A stretch of DNA of 64,000 nucleotides, from assembly GCA_949358305.1 (NCBI GenBank), contig CASHSZ010000100.1, positions 1-64,000 on the forward strand, given 5' to 3'. Every line of letters begins with the position of its first letter. Position 1 is the stretch's first letter. Origin of the DNA: Strigamia acuminata (lineage: Eukaryota > Arthropoda > Chilopoda > Geophilomorpha > Linotaeniidae). Shown one piece after another: positions 25,801-36,200 of this stretch. Position numbers and translations under genes: made by a program. The notes beneath the pieces were generated by a model. That model was not told the origin of the DNA. It ran no database searches and saw only the letters and a list, made by a program, of their open reading frames with translations.

Positions 25801-28112
25801 TGCTTGGAATATTGTGGAACACGGCAGAAGATGTCATGATGTTTAACATTCCGACAATTGAAAAAATTCCGAATACAAAGCGAGAAGTTGTTTCATTAAT
25901 GGCTTCCATATTCGATCCAATGGGACTCATTGCTCCTGTTGTGCTTCAAATGAAACTGCTAGTTCAAGCAATCTGGATTAGGACAAAAAACTGGGATGAA
26001 AAGATTCTTGACTCAGAGAAAAAAGAAGTCGAAGAGTGGAGTCAAGACATACAAAAATTGAAAGAATTGAAAGTTCAACGTTGGCTACAGACTTATTCCG
26101 GTCAAGATATCACTTTAGAAGTATTCTGTGACGCAAGCACTAAGGCATTTGGCTGTTCAATTTTTGTCGTCAATCTGGAGGGCAAAAGAACTTTATTGTT
26201 GAGTAAATGTCGTATTGCGCCGACGAAAAAAGTGACTCTTCCTCGACTTGAATTAACTGCAGCAGTGGTAGGAGTGAGAATGACAAAGTACCTGTTAGAA
26301 AACTTTCTTCCAGGTTACCCCGTTACTGAAATTCGTTACTACTCTGACTCCACCATAACTTTAGCCTGGATAAACAGTGACAAAAACGTGTGGAAGCCAT
26401 ACGTCTCGAACCGTGTGCAAGAAATTACTTCTTCAACCAAACCCAAACAATGGTCTCATGTACCAACGGAATTTAACCCAGCAGATTTATTAACTCGACC
26501 ACATAACTCAAAAACATTGATGCAAAATAAACTTTGGTGGTTTGGAGTTGATGTCTCAAAACTAGAAAAAACAGAAATTATACAAGAGATTCTTCCGGAA
26601 GAGGAACGAAAAATCGTTGTGATGACAATTCAAGTGACAGAAAGCTTTATTGGTCGATTCTTCAAACGATTCCGAAATTACAACCGACTTTTGAGAGTTT
26701 TCTCATACATTTTGCGATGGAAAAACAAACTTTTGCGCGGTGAGCCTCTCTCGCCACTCGAGTTAGAGGACAACCAATTGAAGATCCTGCAGTTTTCTCA
26801 GAAATTACATTTTTCTGAGGAGATTGATGATGTGAAAAACAAAAGAAAACTGTCTAAACACTCCACCCTACGCAATTTCGAGCTCTTCATTGACGAGGAC
26901 GGATTACTTCGACTTCGTAGCCGCTTGAAAAAATCTTTATTGACATTTGATGAAGTGTATCCAATTATTTTGCATTATGATAGTTGGATAACAAGACTGT
27001 TAATTAAAAAAGTGCATTTGGAGTTGCTTCACGGTGACATAAGCGAAACTTTGTATCACCTACGCGAACAATTTTGGATTATAAGAGGACGAAGAACTAT
27101 ACAAACAGTTATTCGAGAATGTGAGATTTGCCGACGAGGAAAACTTGCACGCAACAACCCTTCAACGGGTGACCTTCCTGCTGAACGTGTGACACCAGCG
27201 GCGCCATTCCAAAACACAGGAGTGGACCACTTGGGTCCCATTTATGTCGGCAGCAATAAGAAGGAAAAGAAAAAAGTTTACATCTTGCTTTTCACGTGTA
27301 TGGTGACCCGTTCCATACATTTAGAAGTATCAGAGGACCTTTCTGTGCCAAAGTTTTTGCTTGCAATGAGAAGATTTGGGGCACGCCACGGATACCCCGG
27401 GAAGATTTTCTCTGACAACAGTAAGACGTTTGAGCGCGGAAGCCTCGAATTACAATCATGGGGGAAACTCATCGGTCATAATGACGTGAAAACATTCCTA
27501 TCTGAAAAAAGGGTGCTCTGGACATTCATCCCACCGCTGTCTCCATGGATGGGCGGAGCGTGGGAGCGTTTAGTCCGCTCTGTTAAAGATAAACTTCGAA
27601 AGACATTGTTGCGCAGCACCGTAGACTTAGAAACTCTCCAAACTTTGGCTCTGGAAATTAGTTCAGTGCTAAATTCACGACCTTTAAGTTATGTCCCCGA
27701 CAGTGTTGATGGTGGTAGAATTTTGGCACCTGAAAACTTTCTAACAGGAGGCATGCCAAAATACGTAATAAACAAACAATTGAGTGCAATTAAAAAATCA
27801 GATTTGCGAAAACTAGACATTAAACGACGCCAATTTATTTGGGAGTTCTGGAAAATTTGGAAAAAGAGTTACCTCATGCAACTGAGGAATTTTTATGAAA
27901 CAAAAGGTGATAAGTTCTTCAAAAACCCTAAAGTAGACCAAATCGTGTTGCTAGAGAAAATGGGTACAAATCCCTATTTTTGGCCCCTTGCTAGGATAAA
28001 AGAAATTTTTCCCGGTGAGGATGGTCAAATCCGTGTGATAAAAGTTGTGCTACCCGATGGACGTGAGTTGAAAAGGTCAGTCAAGCATGTGAGAGCCCTA
28101 GAACTTGAGTGA
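22872..28112 (+). CDS. BEL/Pao Gag-Pol polyprotein
   Basis: The frame has 1746 codons and no stop. The start is ATG in a good eukaryotic context (GAAAATGG). The product should supply the particle protein and all enzymes for reverse transcription and integration. Residues about 1-300 are Gag of the type found before BEL pol, with a KLDSVKFDGD-like segment. Cys/His zinc knuckles lie at about 370-432. The protease site is D488-P489-G490. Reverse transcriptase is at about 740-1000 with D824 in ADIKQAF and the box F911-M-D-D. RNase H follows, with D1087 in FCDAS. The integrase zinc-binding motif is H1382, H1387, C1417, C1420 and its core is D1452, D1515, E1565. The C-terminal domain ends with a PDGRELKRSVKHVR segment. 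All catalytic acids listed are present. The proline in the protease box is the oddest residue. Gag and Pol are in one frame, as is usual for this group. Confidence 0.96.
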   Translation: MAEPTMRDLLTEDQIEVLQQRWESQVTAMNHLLSISEKTADPGELEALVQTANPKETRIVGALNDLQEYSDHGYYLECIDKLETMQARVDLLRTRYEISKRSLPTLGGRLNTSTSSNQNTTLNATATFRKNSKLPKLDSVKFDGDILKYRTFKSNFETSVHKDPDLSNIEKLQYLQTMCTGEAAILISTFPLIEESYDLAREELERHFGDEDAQQTALIKSIRELKSVTSVYPTKAIKTNLTKISATIRLLEQLKIPIQTSGAFLLPDIISKFPTSMALRFYQVHGIQNKNIVTLLNFFVNEVAMAERTENVSEKSKKDKNEKSEVEKPKVKGSMTTCATTQDAKQSTSAKTKSEPKSESKNTLFKTNKCIFCDDEHLNGSCKKDFEINAKIEIVKKNRLCFNCFRTGHRVGDCKVKFSCKHCGGRHHSTICKKSEVKNSTSAAEKPKEPQVTTHVSCAISTTLQLMIFTADLKTKSGGTHSIRGMIDPGSHRSFITKEFVERLKLKKCGSVSATTQRFNDSSPAATDYDVFNVTLQSKNDTQDLKLSMLSVENLPRVQGILNSSIIDKVKKLNLELAEDLPAKTSQIDVLLGVDVWWKVVKDGKKKVNADLGLINTIFGWVLSGAAGNTNLFEDEEELTTCCNTCDLNIQEKLDKLWNLEAIGINAGEKESDFIRDRFESTTKRLDDGRYEVMLPFNGQEVDLESNWELAMNQLANTLKRIDANEDYKKRYDESMWQYIHENHAEEVPKEERFLKKGTYNIPHHPVIKEDRDTTKFRVVFNASSAKKGKRSLNDCLFPGPSLNPDLILVIVRFRLYCIPIIADIKQAFLQVMINPTQTNFLRFLWVARDYFKEPYSWQNLWNNLMVLRMIVVPFGVISSPFLLCATIRKQAKQFEETHAKEVDALDDGIFMDDLTSGGDFTADTTSHCEKLKMILDDGKLPLVKWATSSKDVFNNLKKEGFHMRGEEFSDLGIIKMLGILWNTAEDVMMFNIPTIEKIPNTKREVVSLMASIFDPMGLIAPVVLQMKLLVQAIWIRTKNWDEKILDSEKKEVEEWSQDIQKLKELKVQRWLQTYSGQDITLEVFCDASTKAFGCSIFVVNLEGKRTLLLSKCRIAPTKKVTLPRLELTAAVVGVRMTKYLLENFLPGYPVTEIRYYSDSTITLAWINSDKNVWKPYVSNRVQEITSSTKPKQWSHVPTEFNPADLLTRPHNSKTLMQNKLWWFGVDVSKLEKTEIIQEILPEEERKIVVMTIQVTESFIGRFFKRFRNYNRLLRVFSYILRWKNKLLRGEPLSPLELEDNQLKILQFSQKLHFSEEIDDVKNKRKLSKHSTLRNFELFIDEDGLLRLRSRLKKSLLTFDEVYPIILHYDSWITRLLIKKVHLELLHGDISETLYHLREQFWIIRGRRTIQTVIRECEICRRGKLARNNPSTGDLPAERVTPAAPFQNTGVDHLGPIYVGSNKKEKKKVYILLFTCMVTRSIHLEVSEDLSVPKFLLAMRRFGARHGYPGKIFSDNSKTFERGSLELQSWGKLIGHNDVKTFLSEKRVLWTFIPPLSPWMGGAWERLVRSVKDKLRKTLLRSTVDLETLQTLALEISSVLNSRPLSYVPDSVDGGRILAPENFLTGGMPKYVINKQLSAIKKSDLRKLDIKRRQFIWEFWKIWKKSYLMQLRNFYETKGDKFFKNPKVDQIVLLEKMGTNPYFWPLARIKEIFPGEDGQIRVIKVVLPDGRELKRSVKHVRALELE

Positions 28113-28172
28113 TTTTTCTTTTGTGATTTTTTTGCGTGGTTCTCCATCTCTGTCCTCTCGCCGGCAATTCGC

Positions 28173-29735
28173 TGTTGCAAGACAGCGTAGATATTGTTGT
28201 GCTATTTTATTGTCATTATTTATTACCATTTACTTTGAGTTGATTAAAATCTTTAAGTGTTTTTATTTCCTTTGCCTAATTGGTATTTTTTCACTTTTCA
28301 GATTTTTATTGCTTATTAAAGTGTTTTGACTTGATTTTTATTCATACTTTTCAATATTTAGTAGTGTTTATGCTTTGTATTTATTTCAAATATCTTATTC
28401 CGTGCATTTATTGACTTATTCACTTGTTTTAAGAGAGTTTGTGTTGATTCCGAACTGTTTTGGTGCATATTTCGTTCCCTAGTATACATTTGCGATGCTA
28501 GTGACGTCATTTTTCTGTTTCCCGTAAAGTTACGGTTCCGTCTTCTAACCTTTTGTTTAGTACTTTTCAAATCCCTTGGAATTTTATTAAGCATTCGTTT
28601 AGACTAATTCAAGCATGCTCTTTCTATCTAGATGCATCAAAACTGCTTTGGAAGTTCCGTTTGTTTGGTTTGAACGTTCGTTTCCATCTGCCATAAAAGC
28701 GCAGCCGGGAATGTTCGTTTGGCCGATAAATTCGTATTTATTCAATCTGTGTATTTTATTCCGATGTTTTGTGAAGAGAATTGATAATTATTCTTGTTAT
28801 TTAATCGATACTTTATTGATTATATTCATTTAGTGTTTTTACATTCATTTTACGTGTGATTTTGCCGCCGATGTTATGTTCGCCGGACGCCATGTTTGAT
28901 CCAACACCTTTGTTATGTTCGCCGGTCGCCATGTTTGTCCCAAGCGACGATTACACAATGTAACCGTTATTTTTGTATTTTATATCACATAATTTGCATT
29001 TACTATTACATTGCGTTATTATTCAGTATGTATTCTTCGATAATTTTGTGCTTTTGTACCGATCGAAATTCAAATGTGATCGTTATGTAATTTTTCCTGG
29101 CCTGTGATTGGCTATCGTCAATCCTCTCTTTCCGAGATCGGTTTATTGCTAATATCTCATTGTTTAACGTGTTTTTGGACATTGTTGTGATTAGCTTTTT
29201 TGTTCACCGCATTCTTGTGGTCATTTCAATGTATTTCAATGTATTTTTAGTGCATTTTTAAGCAAATGCCAACTTTGCCGTGATCTTGTTTCCTCCGTTA
29301 CCATGGTAACGGAATCTTTTGTGTATCTGTATTTCGCCGCTATCGGCCTGGCGCGTGCCATATTCGGTACTGCGCATGTGCGGTTCTCTAAGAACCAATC
29401 TAATTGCTGTAATTTCATCAGTTATTAACCAACCTTTGAATAAATGTGTTGTGTTTTATTAGCTCTTGTTTTAGGCTTATTTTCAAACACATTCAATGTG
29501 TAGTGAGTAGTTTAAAATTTCTCAGGCCAACTTATGTTTCCGCCACCTATTGGATACTTGGTGCAGGTGTTCTCCACATTGTTCCAGCGGTTCAACAATG
29601 CCATTTGTTGCGGATTTATTGCTCTCCAGTGCGATTTTCGTACTAGCCACGCCATACGACCTTGGGCGAGCTCAAGTGTCTTGAATTTGGATACGCATCG
29701 CCATTCCTTTCCTTCTGTCTTGTTGACCTGCAACA
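28173..29735 (+). repeat. 3' LTR of the BEL element
   Basis: This is the same 1563 bp as 20313-21875. The incidental short frames it contains give the same translations in both copies, which supports near identity. The 60 bp between the Gag-Pol stop and this LTR are pyrimidine-rich, not purine-rich. Confidence 0.95.
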
Positions 29736-32402
29736 CCACAAGACCAATGTCTCTGAATGTTCAGAAATAGTGTTTAAACCTTAGTAGAAGGCTCCAATGT
29801 AAGTTTTAGAAACATCCAACCGATGATTTGGGCGAATAGACTTTTGATCTCATCACAGTTGACTTAGCACAAACACCACAAGACCAATGTCTCTGAATGT
29901 TCAGAAATAGTGTTTAAACCTTAGTAGAAGGCTCCAATGTAAGTTTTAGAAACATTCAACCGATGATTTGGGAGAATAGACTTTTGATCTCATCACAGTT
30001 GACTTAGCACAAACACCACAAAACCAATGTCTCTGAATGTTCAGAAATAGTGTTTAAACCTTAGTAGAAGGCTCCAATGTAAGTTTTAGAAACATCCAAC
30101 CGATGATTTGGGCGAATAGACTTTTGATCTCATCACAGTTGACTTAGCACAAACACCACAAGACCAATGTCTCTGAATGTTCAGAAATAGTGTTTAAACC
30201 TTAGTAGAAGGCTCCAATGTAAGTTTTAGAAACATTCAACCGATGATTTGGGAGAATAGACTTTTGATCTCATCACAGTTGACTTAGCACAAACACCACA
30301 AGACCAATGTCTCTGAATGTTCAGAAATAGTGTTTAAACCTTAGTAGAAGCCTTCAATATAAGTTTTAGCAACACCCAAGCATTAAATTTTGAAAAAAAA
30401 ATTTTGAGCTCATTTCACATCGCAGTTGACTTAGCACAAACACCACAAGACCAATGTCTCTGAATGTTCAGAAATAGTGTTTAAACCTTAGTAGAAGGCT
30501 CCAATGTAAGTTTTAGAAACATCCAACCGATGATTTGGGCGAATAGACTTTTGATCTCATCACAGTTGACTTAGCACAAACACCACAAGACCAATGTCTC
30601 TGAATGTTCAGAAATAGTGTTTAAACCTTAGTAGAAGGCTCCAATGTAAGTTTTAGAAACATCCAACCGATGATTTGGGCGAATAGACTTTTGATCTCAT
30701 CACAGTTGACTTAGCACAAACACCACAAGACCAATGTCTCTGAATGTTCAGAAATAGTGTTTAAACCTTAGTAGAAGGCTCCAATGTAAGTTTTAGAAAC
30801 ATTCAACCGATGATTTGGGAGAATAGACTTTTGATCTCATCACAGTTGACTTAGCACAAACACCACAAAACCAATGTCTCTGAATGTTCAGAAATAGTGT
30901 TTAAACCTTAGTAGAAGGCTCCAATGTAAGTTTTAGAAACATCCAACCAATGATTTGGGAGAATAGACTTTTGATCTCATCACAGTTGACTTAGCACAAA
31001 CACCACAAGACCAATGTCTCTGAATGTTCAGAAATAGTGTTTAAACCTTAGTAGAAGGCTCCAATGTAAGTTTTAGAAACATCCAACCAATGATTTGGGA
31101 GAATAGACTTTTGATCTCATCACAGTTGACTTAGCACAAACACCACAAGACCAATGTCTCTGAACGTTCAGAAATAGTGTTTAAACCTTAGTAGAAGGCT
31201 CCAATGTAAGTTTTAGAAACATCCAACCAATGATTTGGAAGAATAAACTTTTGATCTCATCACAGTTGACTTAGCACAAACACCACAAGACCAATGTCTC
31301 TGAATGTTCAGAAATAGTGTTTAAACCTTAGTAGAAGCCTTCAATATAAGTTTTAGCAACACCCAAGCATTAAATTTTGAAAAAAAAATTTTGAGCTTAT
31401 TTCACATCGCAGTTGACTTAGCACAAACACCACAAGACCAATGTCTCTGAATGTTCAGAAATAGTGTTTAAACCTTAGTAGAAGGCTCCAATGTAAGTTT
31501 TAGAAACATCCAACCGATGATTTGGGCGAATAGACTTTTGATCTCATCACAGTTGACTTAGCACAAACACCACAAGACCAATGTCTCTGAATGTTCAGAA
31601 ATAGTGTTTAAACCTTAGTAGAAGGCTCCAATGTAAGTTTTAGAAACATCCAACCGATGATTTGGGCGAATAGACTTTTGATCTCATCACAGTTGACTTA
31701 GCACAAACACCACAAGACCAATGTCTCTGAATGTTCAGAAATAGTGTTTAAACCTTAGTAGAAGGCTCCAATGTAAGTTTTAGAAACATTCAACCGATGA
31801 TTTGGGAGAATAGACTTTTGATCTCATCACAGTTGACTTAGCACAAACACCACAAAACCAATGTCTCTGAATGTTCAGAAATAGTGTTTAAACCTTAGTA
31901 GAAGGCTCCAATGTAAGTTTTAGAAACATCCAACCAATGATTTGGGAGAATAGACTTTTGATCTCATCACAGTTGACTTAGCACAAACACCACAAGACCA
32001 ATGTCTCTGAATGTTCAGAAATAGTGTTTAAACCTTAGTAGAAGGCTCCAATGTAAGTTTTAGAAACATCCAACCAATGATTTGGGAGAATAGACTTTTG
32101 ATCTCATCACAGTTGACTTAGCACAAACACCACAAGACCAATGTCTCTGAACGTTCAGAAATAGTGTTTAAACCTTAGTAGAAGGCTCCAATGTAAGTTT
32201 TAGAAACATCCAACCAATGATTTGGGAGAATAAACTTTTGATCTCATCACAGTTGACTTAGCACAAACACCACAAGACCAATGTCTCTGAATGTTCAGAA
32301 ATAGTGTTTAAACCTTAGTAGAAGCCTTCAATATAAGTTTTAGCAACACCCAAGCATTAAATTTTGAAAAAAAAATTTTGAGCTCATTTCACATCGCAGT
32401 TG

Positions 32403-33249
32403 ACTTAGCACAAACACCACAAGACCAATGTCTCTGAATGTTCAGAAATAGTGTTTAAACCTTAGTAGAAGGCTCCAATGTAAGTTTTAGAAACATCCAA
32501 CCGATGATTTGGGCGAATAGACTTTTGATCTCATCACAGTTGACTTAGCACAAACACCACAAGACCAATGTCTCTGAATGTTCAGAAATAGTGTTTAAAC
32601 CTTAGTAGAAGGCTCCAATGTAAGTTTTAGAAACATTCAACCGATGATTTGGGAGAATAGACTTTTGATCTCATCACAGTTGACTTAGCACAAACACCAC
32701 AAAACCAATGTCTCTGAATGTTCAGAAATAGTGTTTAAACCTTAGTAGAAGGCTCCAATGTAAGTTTTAGAAACATCCAACCAATGATTTGGGAGAATAG
32801 ACTTTTGATCTCATCACAGTTGACTTAGCACAAACACCACAAGACCAATGTCTCTGAATGTTCAGAAATAGTGTTTAAACCTTAGTAGAAGGCTCCAATG
32901 TAAGTTTTAGAAACATCCAACCAATAATTTGGGAGAATAGACTTTTGATCTCATCACAGTTGACTTAGCACAAACACCACAAGACCAATGTCTCTGAACG
33001 TTCAGAAATAGTGTTTAAACCTTAGTAGAAGGCTCCAATGTAAGTTTTAGAAACATCCAACCAATGATTTGGGAGAATAAACTTTTGATCTCATCACAGT
33101 TGACTTAGCACAAACACCACAAGACCAATGTCTCTGAATGTTCAGAAATAGTGTTTAAACCTTAGTAGAAGCCTTCAATATAAGTTTTAGCAACACCCAA
33201 GCATTAAATTTTGAAAAAAAAATTTTGAGCTTATTTCACATCGCAGTTG
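32403..33249. repeat. Reference six-monomer higher-order unit
   Basis: A1 (CCGATG, GGGCG) is 32403-32542. A2 (CATTCAACCGATG, GGGAG) is 32543-32682. A3 (CACAAAACCAATG) is 32683-32822. A4 is 32823-32962. A5 (GAACGTTCAG and GAATAAAC) is 32963-33102. B (GCCTTCAATATAAG with the A9 tract) is 33103-33249. The same order recurs, for example near 36378, 39350, 59390 and 61530. Confidence 0.9.
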
Positions 33250-36200
33250 ACTTAGCACAAACACCACAAGACCAATGTCTCTGAATGTTCAGAAATAGTG
33301 TTTAAACCTTAGTAGAAGGCTCCAATGTAAGTTTTAGAAACATCCAACCAATGATTTGGGAGAATAGACTTTTGATCTCATCACAGTTGACTTAGCACAA
33401 ACACCACAAGTCCAATGTCTCTGAATGTTTAGAAATAGTGTTTAAACCTTAGTAGAAGCCTTCAATATAAGTTTTAGCAACACCCAAGCAATAAATTTTG
33501 AAAAAAAAATTTTGAGCTTATTTCACATCGCAGTTGACTTAGCACAAACACCACAAGACAAATGTCTCTGAATGTTCAGAAATAGTGTTTAAACCTTAGT
33601 AGAAGGCTCCAATGTAAGTTTTAGAAACATCCAACCGATGATTTGGGCGAATAGACTTTTGATCTCATCACAGTTGACTTAGCACAAACACCACAAGACC
33701 AATGTCTCTGAATGTTCAGAAATAGTGTTTAAACCTTAGTAGAAGGCTCCAATGTAAGTTTTAGAAACATTCAACCGATGATTTGGGAGAATAGACTTTT
33801 GATCTTATCACAGTTGACTTAGCACAAACACCACAAGACCAATGTCTCTGAATGTTCAGAAATAGTGTTTAAACCTTAGTAGAAGCCTTCAATATAAGTT
33901 TTAGCAACACCCAAGCATTAAATTTTGAAAAAAAAATTTTGAGCTCATTTCACATCGCAGTTGACTTAGCACAAACACCACAAGACCAATGTCTCTGAAT
34001 GTTCAGAAATAGTGTTTAAACCTTAGTAGAAGGCTCCAATGTAAGTTTTAGAAACATCCAACCAATGATTTGGGAGAATAGACTTTTGATCTCATCACAG
34101 TTGACTTAGCACAAACACCACAAGTCCAATGTCTCTGAATGTTTAGAAATAGTGTTTAAACCTTAGTAGAAGCCTTCAATATAAGTTTTAGCAACACCCA
34201 AGCAATAAATTTTGAAAAAAAAATTTTGAGCTTATTTCACATCGCAGTTGACTTAGCACAAACACCACAAGACCAATGTCTCTGAATGTTCAGAAATAGT
34301 GTTTAAACCTTAGTAGAAGGCTCCAATGTAAGTTTTAGAAACATCCAACCGATGATTTGGGCGAATAGACTTTTGATCTCATCACAGTTGACTTAGCACA
34401 AACACCACAAGACCAATGTCTCTGAATGTTCAGAAATAGTGTTTAAACCTTAGTAGAAGGCTCCAATGTAAGTTTTAGAAACATTCAACCGATGATTTGG
34501 GAGAATAGACTTTTGATCTCATCACAGTTGACTTAGCACAAACACCACAAGACCAATGTCTCTGAATGTTCAGAAATAGTGTTTAAACCTTAGTAGAAGG
34601 CTCCAATGTAAGTTTTAGAAACATCCAACCAATGATTTGGGAGAATAGACTTTTGATCTCATCACAGTTGACTTAGCACAAACACCACAAGACCAATGTC
34701 TCTGAATGTTCAGAAATAGTGTTTAAACCTTAGTAGAAGGCTCCAATGTAAGTTTTAGAAACATCCAACCAATGATTTGGGAGAATAGACTTTGATCTCA
34801 TCACAGTTGACTTAGCACAAACACCACAAGACCAATGTCTCTGAATGTTCAGAAATAGTGTTTAAACCTTAGTAGAAGCCTTCAATGTAAGTTTTAGAAA
34901 CATCCAACCAATGATTTGGGAGAATAAACTTTTGATCTCATCACAGTTGACTTAGCACAAACACCACAAGTCCAATGTCTCTGAATGTTTAGAAATAGTG
35001 TTTAAACCTTAGTAGAAGCCTTCAATATAAGTTTTAGCAACACCCAAGCAATAAATTTTGAAAAAAAAATTTTGAGCTTATTTCACATTGCAGTTGACTT
35101 AGCACAAACACCACAAGACCAATGTCTCTGAATGTTCAGAAATAGTGTTTAAACCTTAGTAGAAGGCTCCGTTGTAAGTTTTAGAAACATCCAACCAATG
35201 ATTTGGGAGAATAGACTTTTGATCTCATCACAGTTGACTTAGCACAAACACCACAAGTCCAATGTCTCTGAATGTTTAGAAATAGTGTTTAAACCTTAGT
35301 AGAAGCCTTCAATATAAGTTTTAGCAACACCCAAGCAATAAATTTTGAAAAAAAAATTTTGAGCTTATTTCACATCGCAGTTGACTTAGCACAAACACCA
35401 CAAGACCAATGTCTCTGAATGTTCAGAAATAGTATTTAAACCTTAGTAGAAGGCTCCAATGTAAGTTTTAGAAACATCCAACCGATGATTTGGGAGAATA
35501 GACTTTTGATCTCATCACAGTTGACTTAGCACAAACACCACAAGTCCAATGTCTCTGAATGTTTAGAAATAGTGTTTAAACCTTAGTAGAAGCCTTCAAT
35601 ATAAGTTTTAGCAACACCCAAGCAATAAATTTTGAAAAAAAAATTTTGAGCTGATTTCACATCGCAGTTGACTTAGCACAAACACCACAAGACCAATGTC
35701 TCTGAATGTTCAGAAATAGTGTTTAAACCTTAGTAGAAGGCTCCAATGTAAGTTTTAGAAACATTCAACCGATGATTTGGGAGAATAGACTTTTGATCTC
35801 ATCACAGTTGACTTAGCACAAACACCACAAAACCAATGTCTCTGAATGTTCAGAAATAGTGTTTAAACCTTAGTAGAAGGCTCCAATGTAAGTTTTAGAA
35901 ACATCCAACCAATGATTTGGGAGAATAGACTTTTGATCTCATCACAGTTGACTTAGCACAAACACCACAAGACCAATGTCTCTGAATGTTCAGAAATAGT
36001 GTTTAAACCTTAGTAGAAGGCTCCAATGTAAGTTTTAGAAACATCCAACCAATGATTTGGGAGAATAGACTTTTGATCTCATCACAGTTGACTTAGCACA
36101 AACACCACAAGACCAATGTCTCTGAACGTTCAGAAATAGTGTTTAAACCTTAGTAGAAGGCTCCAATGTAAGTTTTAGAAACATCCAACCAATGATTTGG

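Larger units (their letters stand above)
20313..29735 (+). mobile_element. BEL/Pao LTR retrotransposon, complete
   Basis: This is a 9423-bp element with two 1563-bp LTRs that look identical, 5-bp target duplications, a tRNA-His-like primer site and one uninterrupted Gag-Pol frame. It sits within a satellite monomer; deleting it and one CCACA restores the monomer. Domain order is Gag, zinc knuckles, protease, reverse transcriptase, RNase H, integrase, C-terminal domain, which is the BEL/Pao order. The near-zero LTR divergence and the open frame suggest a recent and possibly active insertion. No clear polypurine tract lies before the 3' LTR. Confidence 0.96.

Noticed and set aside
22872-28112. 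An endogenous retrovirus with an envelope gene
   Set aside because: Only about 60 bases lie between the Gag-Pol stop and the 3' LTR, and no membrane protein frame is present. The domain order is that of BEL/Pao retrotransposons.
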